From contig SLLW01000244.1 in NCBI GenBank assembly GCA_007133875.1, forward strand, positions 1 through 5,252: a stretch of 5,252 nt of DNA, read 5' to 3'. Positions 1 through 5,252 of the stretch are shown one piece after another. The position numbers were made by a program, and so were the translations under genes. The notes beneath the pieces are model-generated. The model made no database searches, was not told the DNA's origin, and saw only the letters and a program-made list of their open reading frames with translations. Positions within the stretch are counted from its first letter, which is position 1; each line of letters begins with the position of its first letter. The stretch is from Balneolales bacterium. GTDB taxonomy: Bacteria; Bacteroidota; Rhodothermia; Balneolales; Natronogracilivirgulaceae.

Positions 1-981
1 GCCCGATTGCTGATTCGCGATCACCTTGCCCCGATATGTACCGGGGAACAGGAGCAGGAACAGGAACAGGAACAGGAGCAGGAACAGGAGCAGGAGCAGG
101 AGCAGGAACCAGAACAGGACGCGGATCAGATACCGGAACCTTCCACCGATACCTCACAAAAAGGTGCTTCGGGAACTTTGCCGGCCCTTTCGGCAAAGGG
201 GACGCGGGGCCTGCCCGCCGTCTCGTCAGGAAGACCGGGGCGCCTGATCGTTGGCGCGGCCCGAAAGCTCGCTTCTCCCTGGAAAAAAATCCGCCGGATC
301 TTCTTTGTGGCACGACGTTTTGTGCGAAAGCCGGTTGCGGAACAGCGGGTGCTGCTGGAGGCGCTGTTGCTGGCGGGGACGGCTCGTTTTGTGATCCGTT
401 TTTTACCGTTCCGGGTGCTGGCCGGGATGATCGGGGAACCCAGGCCGGTGCGGGACGGGGAGCAGGTGGCGGCGGAGTCACCGGCCCGTGGTGCGCTGCG
501 TGGTTTGGCGGATGCGGGTCGTCTGGTGGATAGGGGTGGTTCGCAGGCATCGGATGATTTGTTGGATTTGGATGGATCGGTGTCTGCGGGCGGAGTGTCG
601 GAGCCGGAGGCCGGATCAGCTGACCGGAGCATGCGTGCGGATCCGGATGGCAGCGGGCCGGGGGGGGGGACGAGAGTGGCAGTGACGAATGCGGATGCGG
701 ATGCATTAGCCCGTTCGGTGGCCCGTGCGGTGGAGGCGGCCGGGCGGCGGGTGCCGGGGGAGAACCGGTGCCTGGTGCAGGCGGTGGCGGGTCAGTTGAT
801 GCTCAGGCGTCGCGGGGTGCCAGGTACAGTCTACCTGGGTGTGCGCCGGGATGGCAGGCGGAACGGGAGTATGCGTCCGCATGCCTGGCTGGTGTCGGGG
901 AATGATGTGGTTCTGGGCGGTGGTGTGCTGGACCGGTATATCGCGGTGTCGGCGTTTGGCGGGGGTGATAACCGTTCATAG
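1..981 (+). CDS. Lasso peptide biosynthesis B2 protein (transglutaminase-like leader peptidase), 5' end open
   Basis: Encodes a McjB-C-like cysteine protease, the enzyme that in lasso-peptide pathways removes the leader from the precursor before macrolactam closure by the C protein. Numbering from the TTG at position 7: residues 92-144 match the family's N-terminal helical part (FVRKPVAEQ, LLLEAL-type helix, RFLPFR). Residues 232-318 match the catalytic part, with Cys255 in NRCLVQA, RRRGVP at 268-272, His292 in PHAWLV, and Asp300 as a plausible third triad member. Family members are usually about 140-150 residues. This one also has a low-complexity N-terminus (1-90, including ten Glu-Gln pairs) and an Asp/Gly/Ser-rich insertion (about 146-228). 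The frame is open to the left edge, so the true start is uncertain: it may lie upstream (even as a fusion to a B1/RRE domain) or internally, near the GTG at 307. GC content is far above that of the rest of the window. No cluster partner follows downstream. The family call is firm; the start is not. Confidence 0.85.
   Translation, partial: ARLLIRDHLAPICTGEQEQEQEQEQEQEQEQEQEQEPEQDADQIPEPSTDTSQKGASGTLPALSAKGTRGLPAVSSGRPGRLIVGAARKLASPWKKIRRIFFVARRFVRKPVAEQRVLLEALLLAGTARFVIRFLPFRVLAGMIGEPRPVRDGEQVAAESPARGALRGLADAGRLVDRGGSQASDDLLDLDGSVSAGGVSEPEAGSADRSMRADPDGSGPGGGTRVAVTNADADALARSVARAVEAAGRRVPGENRCLVQAVAGQLMLRRRGVPGTVYLGVRRDGRRNGSMRPHAWLVSGNDVVLGGGVLDRYIAVSAFGGGDNRS
46..105 (+). repeat. Hexanucleotide repeat GARCAG x10, coding (Glu-Gln)10
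   Basis: Ten uninterrupted 6-base units, GAACAG or GAGCAG, lie in frame and encode ten Glu-Gln pairs (residues 14-33 of the B2 reading frame). The units differ only at the third base of the Glu codon. The next unit is changed to GAACCA (Glu-Pro). Because the unit is six bases, changes in copy number keep the frame. It could act as a flexible charged linker, or lie in a part that is not translated if the true start is further in. Confidence 0.95.
660..669 (+). repeat. G10 homopolymer tract inside the B2 gene
   Basis: Ten consecutive G residues lie within the insertion region of the B2 reading frame, encoding the glycines around residues 219-221, upstream of all catalytic residues. Protein sequence on both sides reads as one plausible frame, so the tract as given is in frame. 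A one-base change here would remove the catalytic Cys, His and Asp. Confidence 0.9.
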
Positions 982-1010
982 GCAGTCCAACATTAAACTA
1001 ATTCTTTTTT

Positions 1011-1042
1011 TTTGGGTCTATCGGATCACGATCGTATATTAT
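1011..1042 (+). promoter_or_regulatory. Possible Bacteroidota-type promoter upstream of the fic-like gene
   Basis: TTTG at 1011-1014 is followed after 20 bases by TATATTAT at 1035-1042. This resembles the Bacteroidota pattern of a -33 TTTG and a -7 TAnnTTTG, with imperfect -7 agreement. It sits in the AT-rich gap between the B2 stop and the Fic start and overlaps the first 10-bp repeat unit. Such matches are common in AT-rich DNA, so this is a weak call. Confidence 0.2.
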
Positions 1043-1060
1043 CGTATCATATCGTATCAT
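1031..1060 (+). repeat. Three tandem 10-bp units (ATCGTATCAT type) upstream of the fic-like gene
   Basis: The units at 1041-1050 and 1051-1060 are identical (ATCGTATCAT). The unit at 1031-1040 is ATCGTATATT, matching at 8 of 10 positions. The array is preceded by the palindrome ACGATCGT at 1028-1035. The period equals roughly one helical turn, so each unit would face the same side of the DNA, as in iteron-like or operator arrays. The array ends 57 bases before the Fic ATG. A regulatory role is inference. Confidence 0.75.
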
Positions 1061-1117
1061 TTCACACTACACCCTTTCAAATTATCGGAACCACCCGGTA
1101 CAACTATGGGCTAAAAA

Positions 1118-2158
1118 ATGGAAACAGAAGTACATACCCTAAAACTTCGGTTGAGTTGGAAACTCATTCAAAGGATAAGTCAAATTGATCGGTTCGACGC
1201 TTCCTGGGCTTCCATTGAAAAAAAAGAGGGACAAAGCCTTAAACAACTTAAATCAATTTCTACGGTTCGAAGCGTTGGTGCATCAACCAGAATAGAAGGC
1301 TCAAAACTTTCGGATGAGGAAGTTGAAGTTCTTCTGCAACAATTAGATATAAGCAAGCTGGCGGATCGTGATTCACAGGAAGTGGTGGGATATTTTGAAA
1401 CGCTGGATTTTATTTCCGAATCGTTTGATGATATTCAGATCAATGAACGAAATGTGAAGTATCTGCATCGGCTCTTATTGAAATATAGCAGAAAAGATGA
1501 ATGGCATCGGGGAGACTACAAAACACAAAGTAATGCTGTCGAAGCACGAATGCCGGACGGATCCACCCAAATCATTTTTCAGACGACCCCTCCTGGCATT
1601 GCCACGCAAACGGCGATGGCCGAATTAATTCGGTGGTTTTCCCGGGATAATCAAACACATCCACTGGTAAAATGTGCGTTGTTCGTCTATGATTTTGTAT
1701 CCATCCACCCCTTTCAGGATGGCAATGGCCGTCTCAGCAGATTATTGACAACACTTTTGCTGCTGAAAAGCAATTATAAATGGATCGAGTACGTAAGTTT
1801 TGAAAACGAAATTGAGCATCAGAAAACGAAGTATTACAAGGTGCTGCGTAGTTGTCAGGCAAATCGGCCTGACGAAGATGTGACCCAATGGGTTGAATTC
1901 TTTTTCGATGCCCTCGGGAATATACAGACGTTGTTGATGGACAAACTCCACACGCAAGGAGTATTGTCTTCGCTGTCTCCTCGAGAGAAGGCTATTTTAA
2001 CTATTATCGAAAATCGTCCCGGGTGCAAATCAGGTGAAATCAGCAATCATCTTAATATCCCAAATCCTACCGTGAAGCGAATACTGGCCGAATTACTAAA
2101 ACACAACCTGATTCAAAAACACGGAGTGGGCCCGGGTACCAATTATACGGTTTCTTAA
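1118..2158 (+). CDS. Fic family protein adenylyltransferase, class II, with C-terminal winged helix
   Basis: This complete 346-residue gene encodes a Fic enzyme, a family that usually transfers AMP from ATP to a hydroxyl side chain of a target protein. The catalytic motif HPFQDGNGRLSR is intact at residues 197-208, with His197 as the catalytic base, Asp201 for metal binding and Arg205/Arg208 for phosphates. The target-docking flap region lies near residues 132-155. An inhibitory-helix motif of the form S/TxxxEG lies N-terminal to the Fic core (Ser56 to Gly61, STRIEG). This makes it class II, with self-inhibition by Glu60 competing for ATP gamma-phosphate binding. Residues 287-346 look like a winged helix-turn-helix (SPREKAIL, GEISNHLNI, PTVKRILAELLKHNLI), a common Fic C-terminal fusion that suggests DNA binding or autoregulation. 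The ATG at 1118 has no clear Shine-Dalgarno. No separate antitoxin gene is adjacent, as expected for class II. The target is unknown. Confidence 0.93.
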   Translation: METEVHTLKLRLSWKLIQRISQIDRFDASWASIEKKEGQSLKQLKSISTVRSVGASTRIEGSKLSDEEVEVLLQQLDISKLADRDSQEVVGYFETLDFISESFDDIQINERNVKYLHRLLLKYSRKDEWHRGDYKTQSNAVEARMPDGSTQIIFQTTPPGIATQTAMAELIRWFSRDNQTHPLVKCALFVYDFVSIHPFQDGNGRLSRLLTTLLLLKSNYKWIEYVSFENEIEHQKTKYYKVLRSCQANRPDEDVTQWVEFFFDALGNIQTLLMDKLHTQGVLSSLSPREKAILTIIENRPGCKSGEISNHLNIPNPTVKRILAELLKHNLIQKHGVGPGTNYTVS

Positions 2159-2240
2159 GTACTGATTTACATGGAAACGATTGTTACTTTTAGTCAAGAA
2201 ACCATATTCGGGTTAAACATTGTATTCGAGGCAAAGCTCC

Positions 2241-2747
2241 TCAGGCGGGTAATTTCATTTTTACTTTTTCTACCGTGTGCTTAATACCGGGAGACAATGA
2301 ATCCAAATACGGGCTTTGGGTCAGAAAGGCTATTTCATTGAGCAGATCCGGGTATTTTTGAGCGATTCTGATGATCGTCAGGAAGGCGATGTACCGGACG
2401 GACGGTTGTTTCCGGGTCTCTTTCCACAGCTCGACACAGAAGTCAAACAGAATGCCTTCGTCCTCCTCATCCGGTTCCAAGAGCAGCAGGATTTTAAGCA
2501 ATTCCCGCCGGTGTCCGTCATGACTGACCGGCAAACGGCTGATGATGTTTTTGATCTGGCCCTGCAGACGCGGGTCGTTTTTTTCCATGCAACTCCAAAG
2601 CAGCGATGCCGCGCGCCAGGAGTGTGGCTGCCTGTCGGAAATGGCTAACGTTATCGCCTCCTCAAAGTGATCCGGATGGGCCTTCAAAAAGGAGATCGTG
2701 TCCGCTTTTTGATGCGTGATCAGCATCTGTTCTATTGACCGTTCCAT
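2241..2747 (-). CDS. HEAT-like helical repeat protein of unknown function
   Basis: Encodes 168 residues starting at the ATG whose first base is at 2747 (MERSIEQML). The protein is predicted to be almost entirely helical, with amphipathic segments about 35-40 residues apart (for example 29-52, 80-90, 98-112, 116-145), ending in LSPGIKHTVEKVKMKL. It has no signal peptide or membrane segment. It resembles small HEAT/armadillo-like cytosolic proteins of Bacteroidota, which may serve as protein-binding scaffolds; no enzymatic motif is visible. The frame extends upstream to a GTG at 2807, but those 20 extra codons lie antisense to the monooxygenase remnant and are not helical-repeat-like, so the ATG is preferred. 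No Shine-Dalgarno is seen. It converges with the fic-like gene across an 82-base gap. The gene call is reasonably firm; the function is unknown. Confidence 0.75.
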   Translation of the reverse strand: MERSIEQMLITHQKADTISFLKAHPDHFEEAITLAISDRQPHSWRAASLLWSCMEKNDPRLQGQIKNIISRLPVSHDGHRRELLKILLLLEPDEEDEGILFDFCVELWKETRKQPSVRYIAFLTIIRIAQKYPDLLNEIAFLTQSPYLDSLSPGIKHTVEKVKMKLPA

Positions 2748-2749
2748 GA

Positions 2750-2965
2750 AAACAATATAGCGGAAAAATCTGGCCGGGTTATTTGGGTGTTGAAACCGCC
2801 AGGACACATCTGGGGATCACCGTCTCGTATTGGAGCAGTCTGGATGCGATTAAAAACTGGAAACGAAATTCGGAACATCGGATAGCTCAGAAAAAAGGCC
2901 GGGAGATGTGGTATTCCTCCTATCGGATCCGCATTGCCAAGGTGGAACACGATTACGGTTTTTAA
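2750..2965 (+). pseudogene. C-terminal remnant of an antibiotic biosynthesis monooxygenase (ABM) domain protein
   Basis: The frame from about 2771 reads PGYLGVETA, then LGITVSYWSSLDAIKNW, NSEHRIAQKKGREMWY and a terminal VEHDYGF before TAA at 2963-2965. This is the typical second half of a small ABM-domain protein: the core strand ISYW, the helix containing the SEH motif, and the RxxWYxxYRxRIAxVExDYGF end. Full members are about 100-110 residues; only about 65 are present. The missing first half (N-terminal strand and first helix) is not found in any frame upstream, where the minus-strand HEAT-like gene begins immediately. The frame hits TGA at 2747-2749, and the only nearby in-frame start is a TTG at 2783. 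The TAA end and intact tail suggest a fairly recent truncation. Translation from the TTG as a 60-residue peptide cannot be excluded but would not give a complete fold. Confidence 0.75.
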
Positions 2966-3037
2966 ACCTTTGCCATGAACGACGCTGAAACATCATATTC
3001 CCTGACGTTCTTCGCTGCGTATTTCAATCATAGGTTA

Positions 3038-4123
3038 TCAGGTAGAGAAACTTTTGTTGTAAGCGGCTAACTTTCCCATAACCTTGAACATAAATCGAAC
3101 GCATTTTCTCTGCCACGATTGGTGATTGAAACTTCCAATGATGTGTGCTTCCAATTCCGGGTGATAAAACATGAACGCACCGGTGGCCCCGAGAACGCCC
3201 CATGATTGGTATTTTTTTGGCAACAATAATGGCACAGGACGAACCTGCCAGATTCCATAACCATAATCCCACCCGGGATACAACCGGGCTTTATCATGGA
3301 TCATTATGTTTAAGGTATTTTCCGAAATCAGCTGATGGCCCGTTAATGCCTTCATGAATTTCAGCAGATCTTCCATCGTTGCGACTACCCCCCCGCCGGA
3401 AAAATCGAGGCCGGCAAATCCCCTGATTTCGTTCAATCGGGTTTGATTAAAATAGAATCCGGCTTCCTTTTGTGTCGACGCCTTTTCCGGTTCTGAATTG
3501 AGAAGCATATAGCTCTGTTTCATAGCAACGGGATCGAAAATCAATCTTTTCAACACGGCGTGAAACGGCTCTTCACATACCTTCTCAACAATCAGCCCCA
3601 GCAGGTGATAGTTCGTATCGGTGTAATAAGATCGCTTGCCTGGGACAGCCTGAGGTTTCAGATGTGCTTTGGCCCATTCAACCGCTTCCCGGGGACTGAT
3701 GTCAAAGGTGTGATCGGCAAGCAGTTTATCAAACAATGGATAGAAATTGTCCGGCAACCCGGACGTTTGATTTAAAAGATGCCGGATCTGAATTTCCCCT
3801 GAGTACTCTTTTTTCTTATAGATATGCAGTCCGTCGATTAACCCGGAGTCAAGATAGTCGCTGATGGGATCTTCAAACGATAAAACCTTCTGTTCGTGCA
3901 GAATACTGATTATTACGGACGTAAACAGTTTCCCGACACTTGCCATGTAAACAGGCTGCTGTGGTGACGGTTTGCCGTTTTCTCCCGGACCTTCCGCAAG
4001 GTTGAGGTGCAAGCCGGTCTTCTCAGAATGCACAAGCAAAAAGGCGTTTGTAATTTTTTTATCCTTTCGTACCTGCTTCCGGAACAATTCTTCAATCTGT
4101 AATTTTACTGTGGCGTGAGTCAT
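3038..4123 (-). CDS. Serine hydrolase, beta-lactamase (class C / penicillin-binding) family
   Basis: Encodes 361 residues with the penicillin-recognising serine hydrolase fold. The nucleophile motif SxxK is at Ser62-Val-Gly-Lys65 (MASVGKLFTS). The family signature HLLNQTSGLPD is at 115-124. The YxN-type motif appears as Tyr167-Thr-Asp169 (YYTDTNYHLLG), with Asp replacing Asn as in many serine hydrolases and esterases. GGGVVATMEDLLKFMKAL follows at 243-260, and the third motif region is GVLGATGAF at 309-317. Unlike periplasmic AmpC or EstB-type members, the N-terminus (MTHATVKLQIEELFRKQVRK) has no signal peptide, so a cytosolic esterase or peptidase role is more likely than antibiotic resistance. 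The substrate is unknown. The ATG at 4123 lacks a Shine-Dalgarno but lies about 50 bases downstream of a good promoter-like sequence, so the gene is probably transcribed independently of the upstream peptidase gene 130 bases away. Confidence 0.9.
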   Translation of the reverse strand: MTHATVKLQIEELFRKQVRKDKKITNAFLLVHSEKTGLHLNLAEGPGENGKPSPQQPVYMASVGKLFTSVIISILHEQKVLSFEDPISDYLDSGLIDGLHIYKKKEYSGEIQIRHLLNQTSGLPDNFYPLFDKLLADHTFDISPREAVEWAKAHLKPQAVPGKRSYYTDTNYHLLGLIVEKVCEEPFHAVLKRLIFDPVAMKQSYMLLNSEPEKASTQKEAGFYFNQTRLNEIRGFAGLDFSGGGVVATMEDLLKFMKALTGHQLISENTLNIMIHDKARLYPGWDYGYGIWQVRPVPLLLPKKYQSWGVLGATGAFMFYHPELEAHIIGSFNHQSWQRKCVRFMFKVMGKLAAYNKSFST

Positions 4124-4174
4124 GATATGCGATGTAATAGTATCTGTTATTTACGAAATACGTATTGGTCCATA

Positions 4175-4240
4175 GCCGATAATATAGTGTAAAACTCATT
4201 TGTCAATGGCCGATAATAGCGCAAAACGTATCTGTTGATG
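4175..4240. repeat. Two-copy degenerate tandem repeat (34 + 32 bp)
   Basis: Copy 1 (4175-4208) and copy 2 (4209-4240) both begin GCCGATAATA and share AAAAC and a terminal ATG. Copy 2 lacks two bases after the shared start. Over the aligned 32 positions, 25 are identical by my count. The block fills the space between the stop of the clostripain-like gene and the serine hydrolase. It probably arose by duplication of a promoter segment followed by divergence. Confidence 0.6.
4179..4206 (-). promoter_or_regulatory. Candidate promoter for the serine hydrolase gene
   Basis: On the minus strand a perfect TTGACA (4206-4201) is followed after 16 bases by TATTAT (4184-4179), five of six matches to the sigma-70 -10 consensus. 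Transcription would begin near 4172, giving a leader of roughly 48 bases before the ATG at 4123. The second repeat copy carries the aligned TCAACA (4238-4233) and TATTAT (4218-4213), but with a 14-base spacer and so probably weaker. If the host is Bacteroidota its main sigma factor prefers a different consensus, which lowers confidence. Confidence 0.5.
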
Positions 4241-4253
4241 GCTGAATCCGGGA

Positions 4254-5252
4254 TTACTTCTCCCCTCCAATATCACCAAGCGGCTTGCATCCCCAGCCGG
4301 AGTGATCAGAGATGCGTGATCCTCTTCCAAACCTTGCCGGCCTGTACCAGGTTTCCAATCCATTCCGGAACACATCATCATCAAAAAATGGATGCCGGAC
4401 ACAGTCTACGTTCTCCGAAAAGTATTGCTTGCCGTCCAGTGAGTCGTATGCCCTGGCAGCATCATTTAGTTCGTTTTTGAACGCCTGTACAATCTCAAAA
4501 TCATAAACGGTCAGTGTAATGGCCGTCTGTACTTCTGATGCCAGGCGACTGTAGGTGTGATCGGCTATGGCGCGGGCTAATTGTGTAGTTGATATTCCCG
4601 GTTCGCTCTCCAGCAACCCCAATTTTTCCGAATTGATGTGGGAGAGATGCAGATTTTGCGGCGAGGCGAGCATGACATCCGTAAAGGAGATGAGGTGATC
4701 GGCCATAACCGGAGTGCCGTTATTGCAGGTAGAGAGGGCCACAAGATCAAATCGTTGGTCCTCATTTGCCAAAAATTTCTGAAGTCCATTTGAAAACGAT
4801 CCGGTATTCACCGTGATATTGGGCTTTGTCCGGTGGTAGCTCTCCCCCCCGTCTTCAGGAATTTCATGTCCGAAATAGAGAAACAGCTTGCGGTGATTAT
4901 CATTCCCGGATTGGGTGCTGTACTGGTTAAAGAGCCGGGCTTCGGTAGTGAGAAACGCTTCCCTGCTGTCGGCGTGACGGTAGTGTACCTGGCTGACGCG
5001 TTCCCCGTTTACATAGTGATACAAGCGGCTGCTTCTGCGCGGAATCAGCCACAGGATATTTTTCTCCGGGCGTTGGTAAAAGATAAAAACTTCACCTGAA
5101 TCCGCATTTTCAGCAACCTGGTGTGCATCATTCAGCACCCGGCTATTTCCGTAAACCGGCGTACCCGTAGTATCATGATAAAGATAATCGGAGTCGGCAT
5201 GGATGTAATAGATCACCGAATAGTCCACGTTTACTGCCTCAGCATCGGCAAC
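4254..5252 (-). CDS. Clostripain-like (clan CD, caspase-fold) cysteine peptidase, N-terminus beyond window
   Basis: There are 333 codons open at the right edge, ending with TAA at 4256-4254. A GTG at 5228 could start translation, but eight in-frame codons precede it to the edge, so the gene probably begins outside and may carry a signal peptide there. Numbering from that GTG: the start (YSVIYYIHADSDYLYH) and the segment KLFLYFGHEIPEDGG hold a candidate catalytic His121. RFDLVALSTCNNGTPVM at 159-175 holds a candidate nucleophile Cys168. The His-then-Cys order, each after a hydrophobic strand and 47 residues apart, is the clan CD arrangement of clostripain and caspases. ASPQNLHLSHI follows at 188-198, and the C-terminus ends in HSGWGCKP. 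The family normally cleaves after Arg or Lys and is often secreted, but the specificity pocket here cannot be read. Related clan CD families (gingipain, caspase-like) remain possible. No partner gene is visible. Confidence 0.7.
   Translation of the reverse strand, partial: VADAEAVNVDYSVIYYIHADSDYLYHDTTGTPVYGNSRVLNDAHQVAENADSGEVFIFYQRPEKNILWLIPRRSSRLYHYVNGERVSQVHYRHADSREAFLTTEARLFNQYSTQSGNDNHRKLFLYFGHEIPEDGGESYHRTKPNITVNTGSFSNGLQKFLANEDQRFDLVALSTCNNGTPVMADHLISFTDVMLASPQNLHLSHINSEKLGLLESEPGISTTQLARAIADHTYSRLASEVQTAITLTVYDFEIVQAFKNELNDAARAYDSLDGKQYFSENVDCVRHPFFDDDVFRNGLETWYRPARFGRGSRISDHSGWGCKPLGDIGGEK

Noticed and set aside
36..533. Alternative plus-strand frame with Gly-Thr repeats
   Set aside because: It is the same hexanucleotide repeat read in another frame, and the rest lacks protein-like sequence. 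The B2 frame explains the region.
126..632. 168-codon minus-strand open frame opposite the B2 gene
   Set aside because: Long open antisense frames are expected in GC-rich coding DNA. It has no recognisable domain and overlaps a better-supported gene.
1005..1013. Run of nine T after the B2 gene as an intrinsic terminator
   Set aside because: No GC-rich inverted repeat precedes it; the bases between the stop codon and the T run do not form a convincing stem.
1031..1060. CRISPR-like array
   Set aside because: Units are 10 bp and directly abutting with no spacers, and there are no cas genes nearby.
1106..1114. Two-codon mini-ORF ATG GGC TAA ending three bases before the Fic ATG
   Set aside because: Minimal ORFs of this size occur by chance, and nothing suggests it is translated or regulatory.
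2226..2242. GAGG/CCTC inverted repeat between the convergent fic-like and HEAT-like genes as a terminator
   Set aside because: The stem is only about four pairs and no T run follows on either side at the expected distance.
2316..2648. 110-codon plus-strand open frame inside the HEAT-like gene region
   Set aside because: Antisense shadow with no domain-like features; the minus-strand frame has coherent helical patterning.
2752..2759. TATATTG on the minus strand as a -7 element for the HEAT-like gene
   Set aside because: It lies only about five bases before the ATG, too close for a normal transcript start, and has no matching upstream element.
2748..2807. Twenty extra N-terminal codons of the HEAT-like gene from a GTG
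   Set aside because: They are antisense to the conserved ABM remnant and do not look like helical-repeat sequence. The ATG at 2747 fits better.

Overview
The window looks like an accessory stretch of a bacterial chromosome, most likely from the Bacteroidota/Rhodothermota/Balneolota side. That placement is an inference from three things: the three start codons visible inside the window have no recognisable Shine-Dalgarno sequence, the HEAT-like protein and the clostripain-like protein resemble types I associate with that group, and base composition is moderate except at the left end. No rRNA, tRNA, CRISPR array or complete mobile element is visible.

Layout. Left end (1-981, + strand): a GC-rich gene, open at the window edge, encoding a lasso-peptide B2 leader peptidase (transglutaminase-like, McjB C-terminal family). 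It has an unusual N-terminal extension with ten consecutive Glu-Gln pairs and a long insertion before the catalytic half. Composition drops sharply after its stop. Next comes a 136-base AT-rich gap with three 10-bp tandem units, then a complete class II Fic AMP-transferase with a C-terminal winged helix (1118-2158, +). The rest is mostly minus strand: a HEAT-like helical protein (2747-2241), a cytosolic beta-lactamase-family serine hydrolase (4123-3038), and the C-terminal 333 codons of a clostripain-like/caspase-fold cysteine peptidase whose start lies beyond the right edge (5252-4254). Between the HEAT-like gene and the serine hydrolase lies a plus-strand remnant of an antibiotic-biosynthesis-monooxygenase (ABM) protein. 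It has lost its N-terminal half, and its broken end abuts the start codon of the HEAT-like gene.

How the genes fit together. The B2 gene is probably the right-hand end of a lasso-peptide cluster: precursor, cyclase and RRE protein are absent here and should lie to the left. The genes to its right show no obvious pathway link to it and read as a mosaic of independent accessory genes. The most notable non-coding structure is a two-copy degenerate 32-34 bp tandem repeat upstream of the serine hydrolase, in which each copy carries promoter-like elements on the minus strand.
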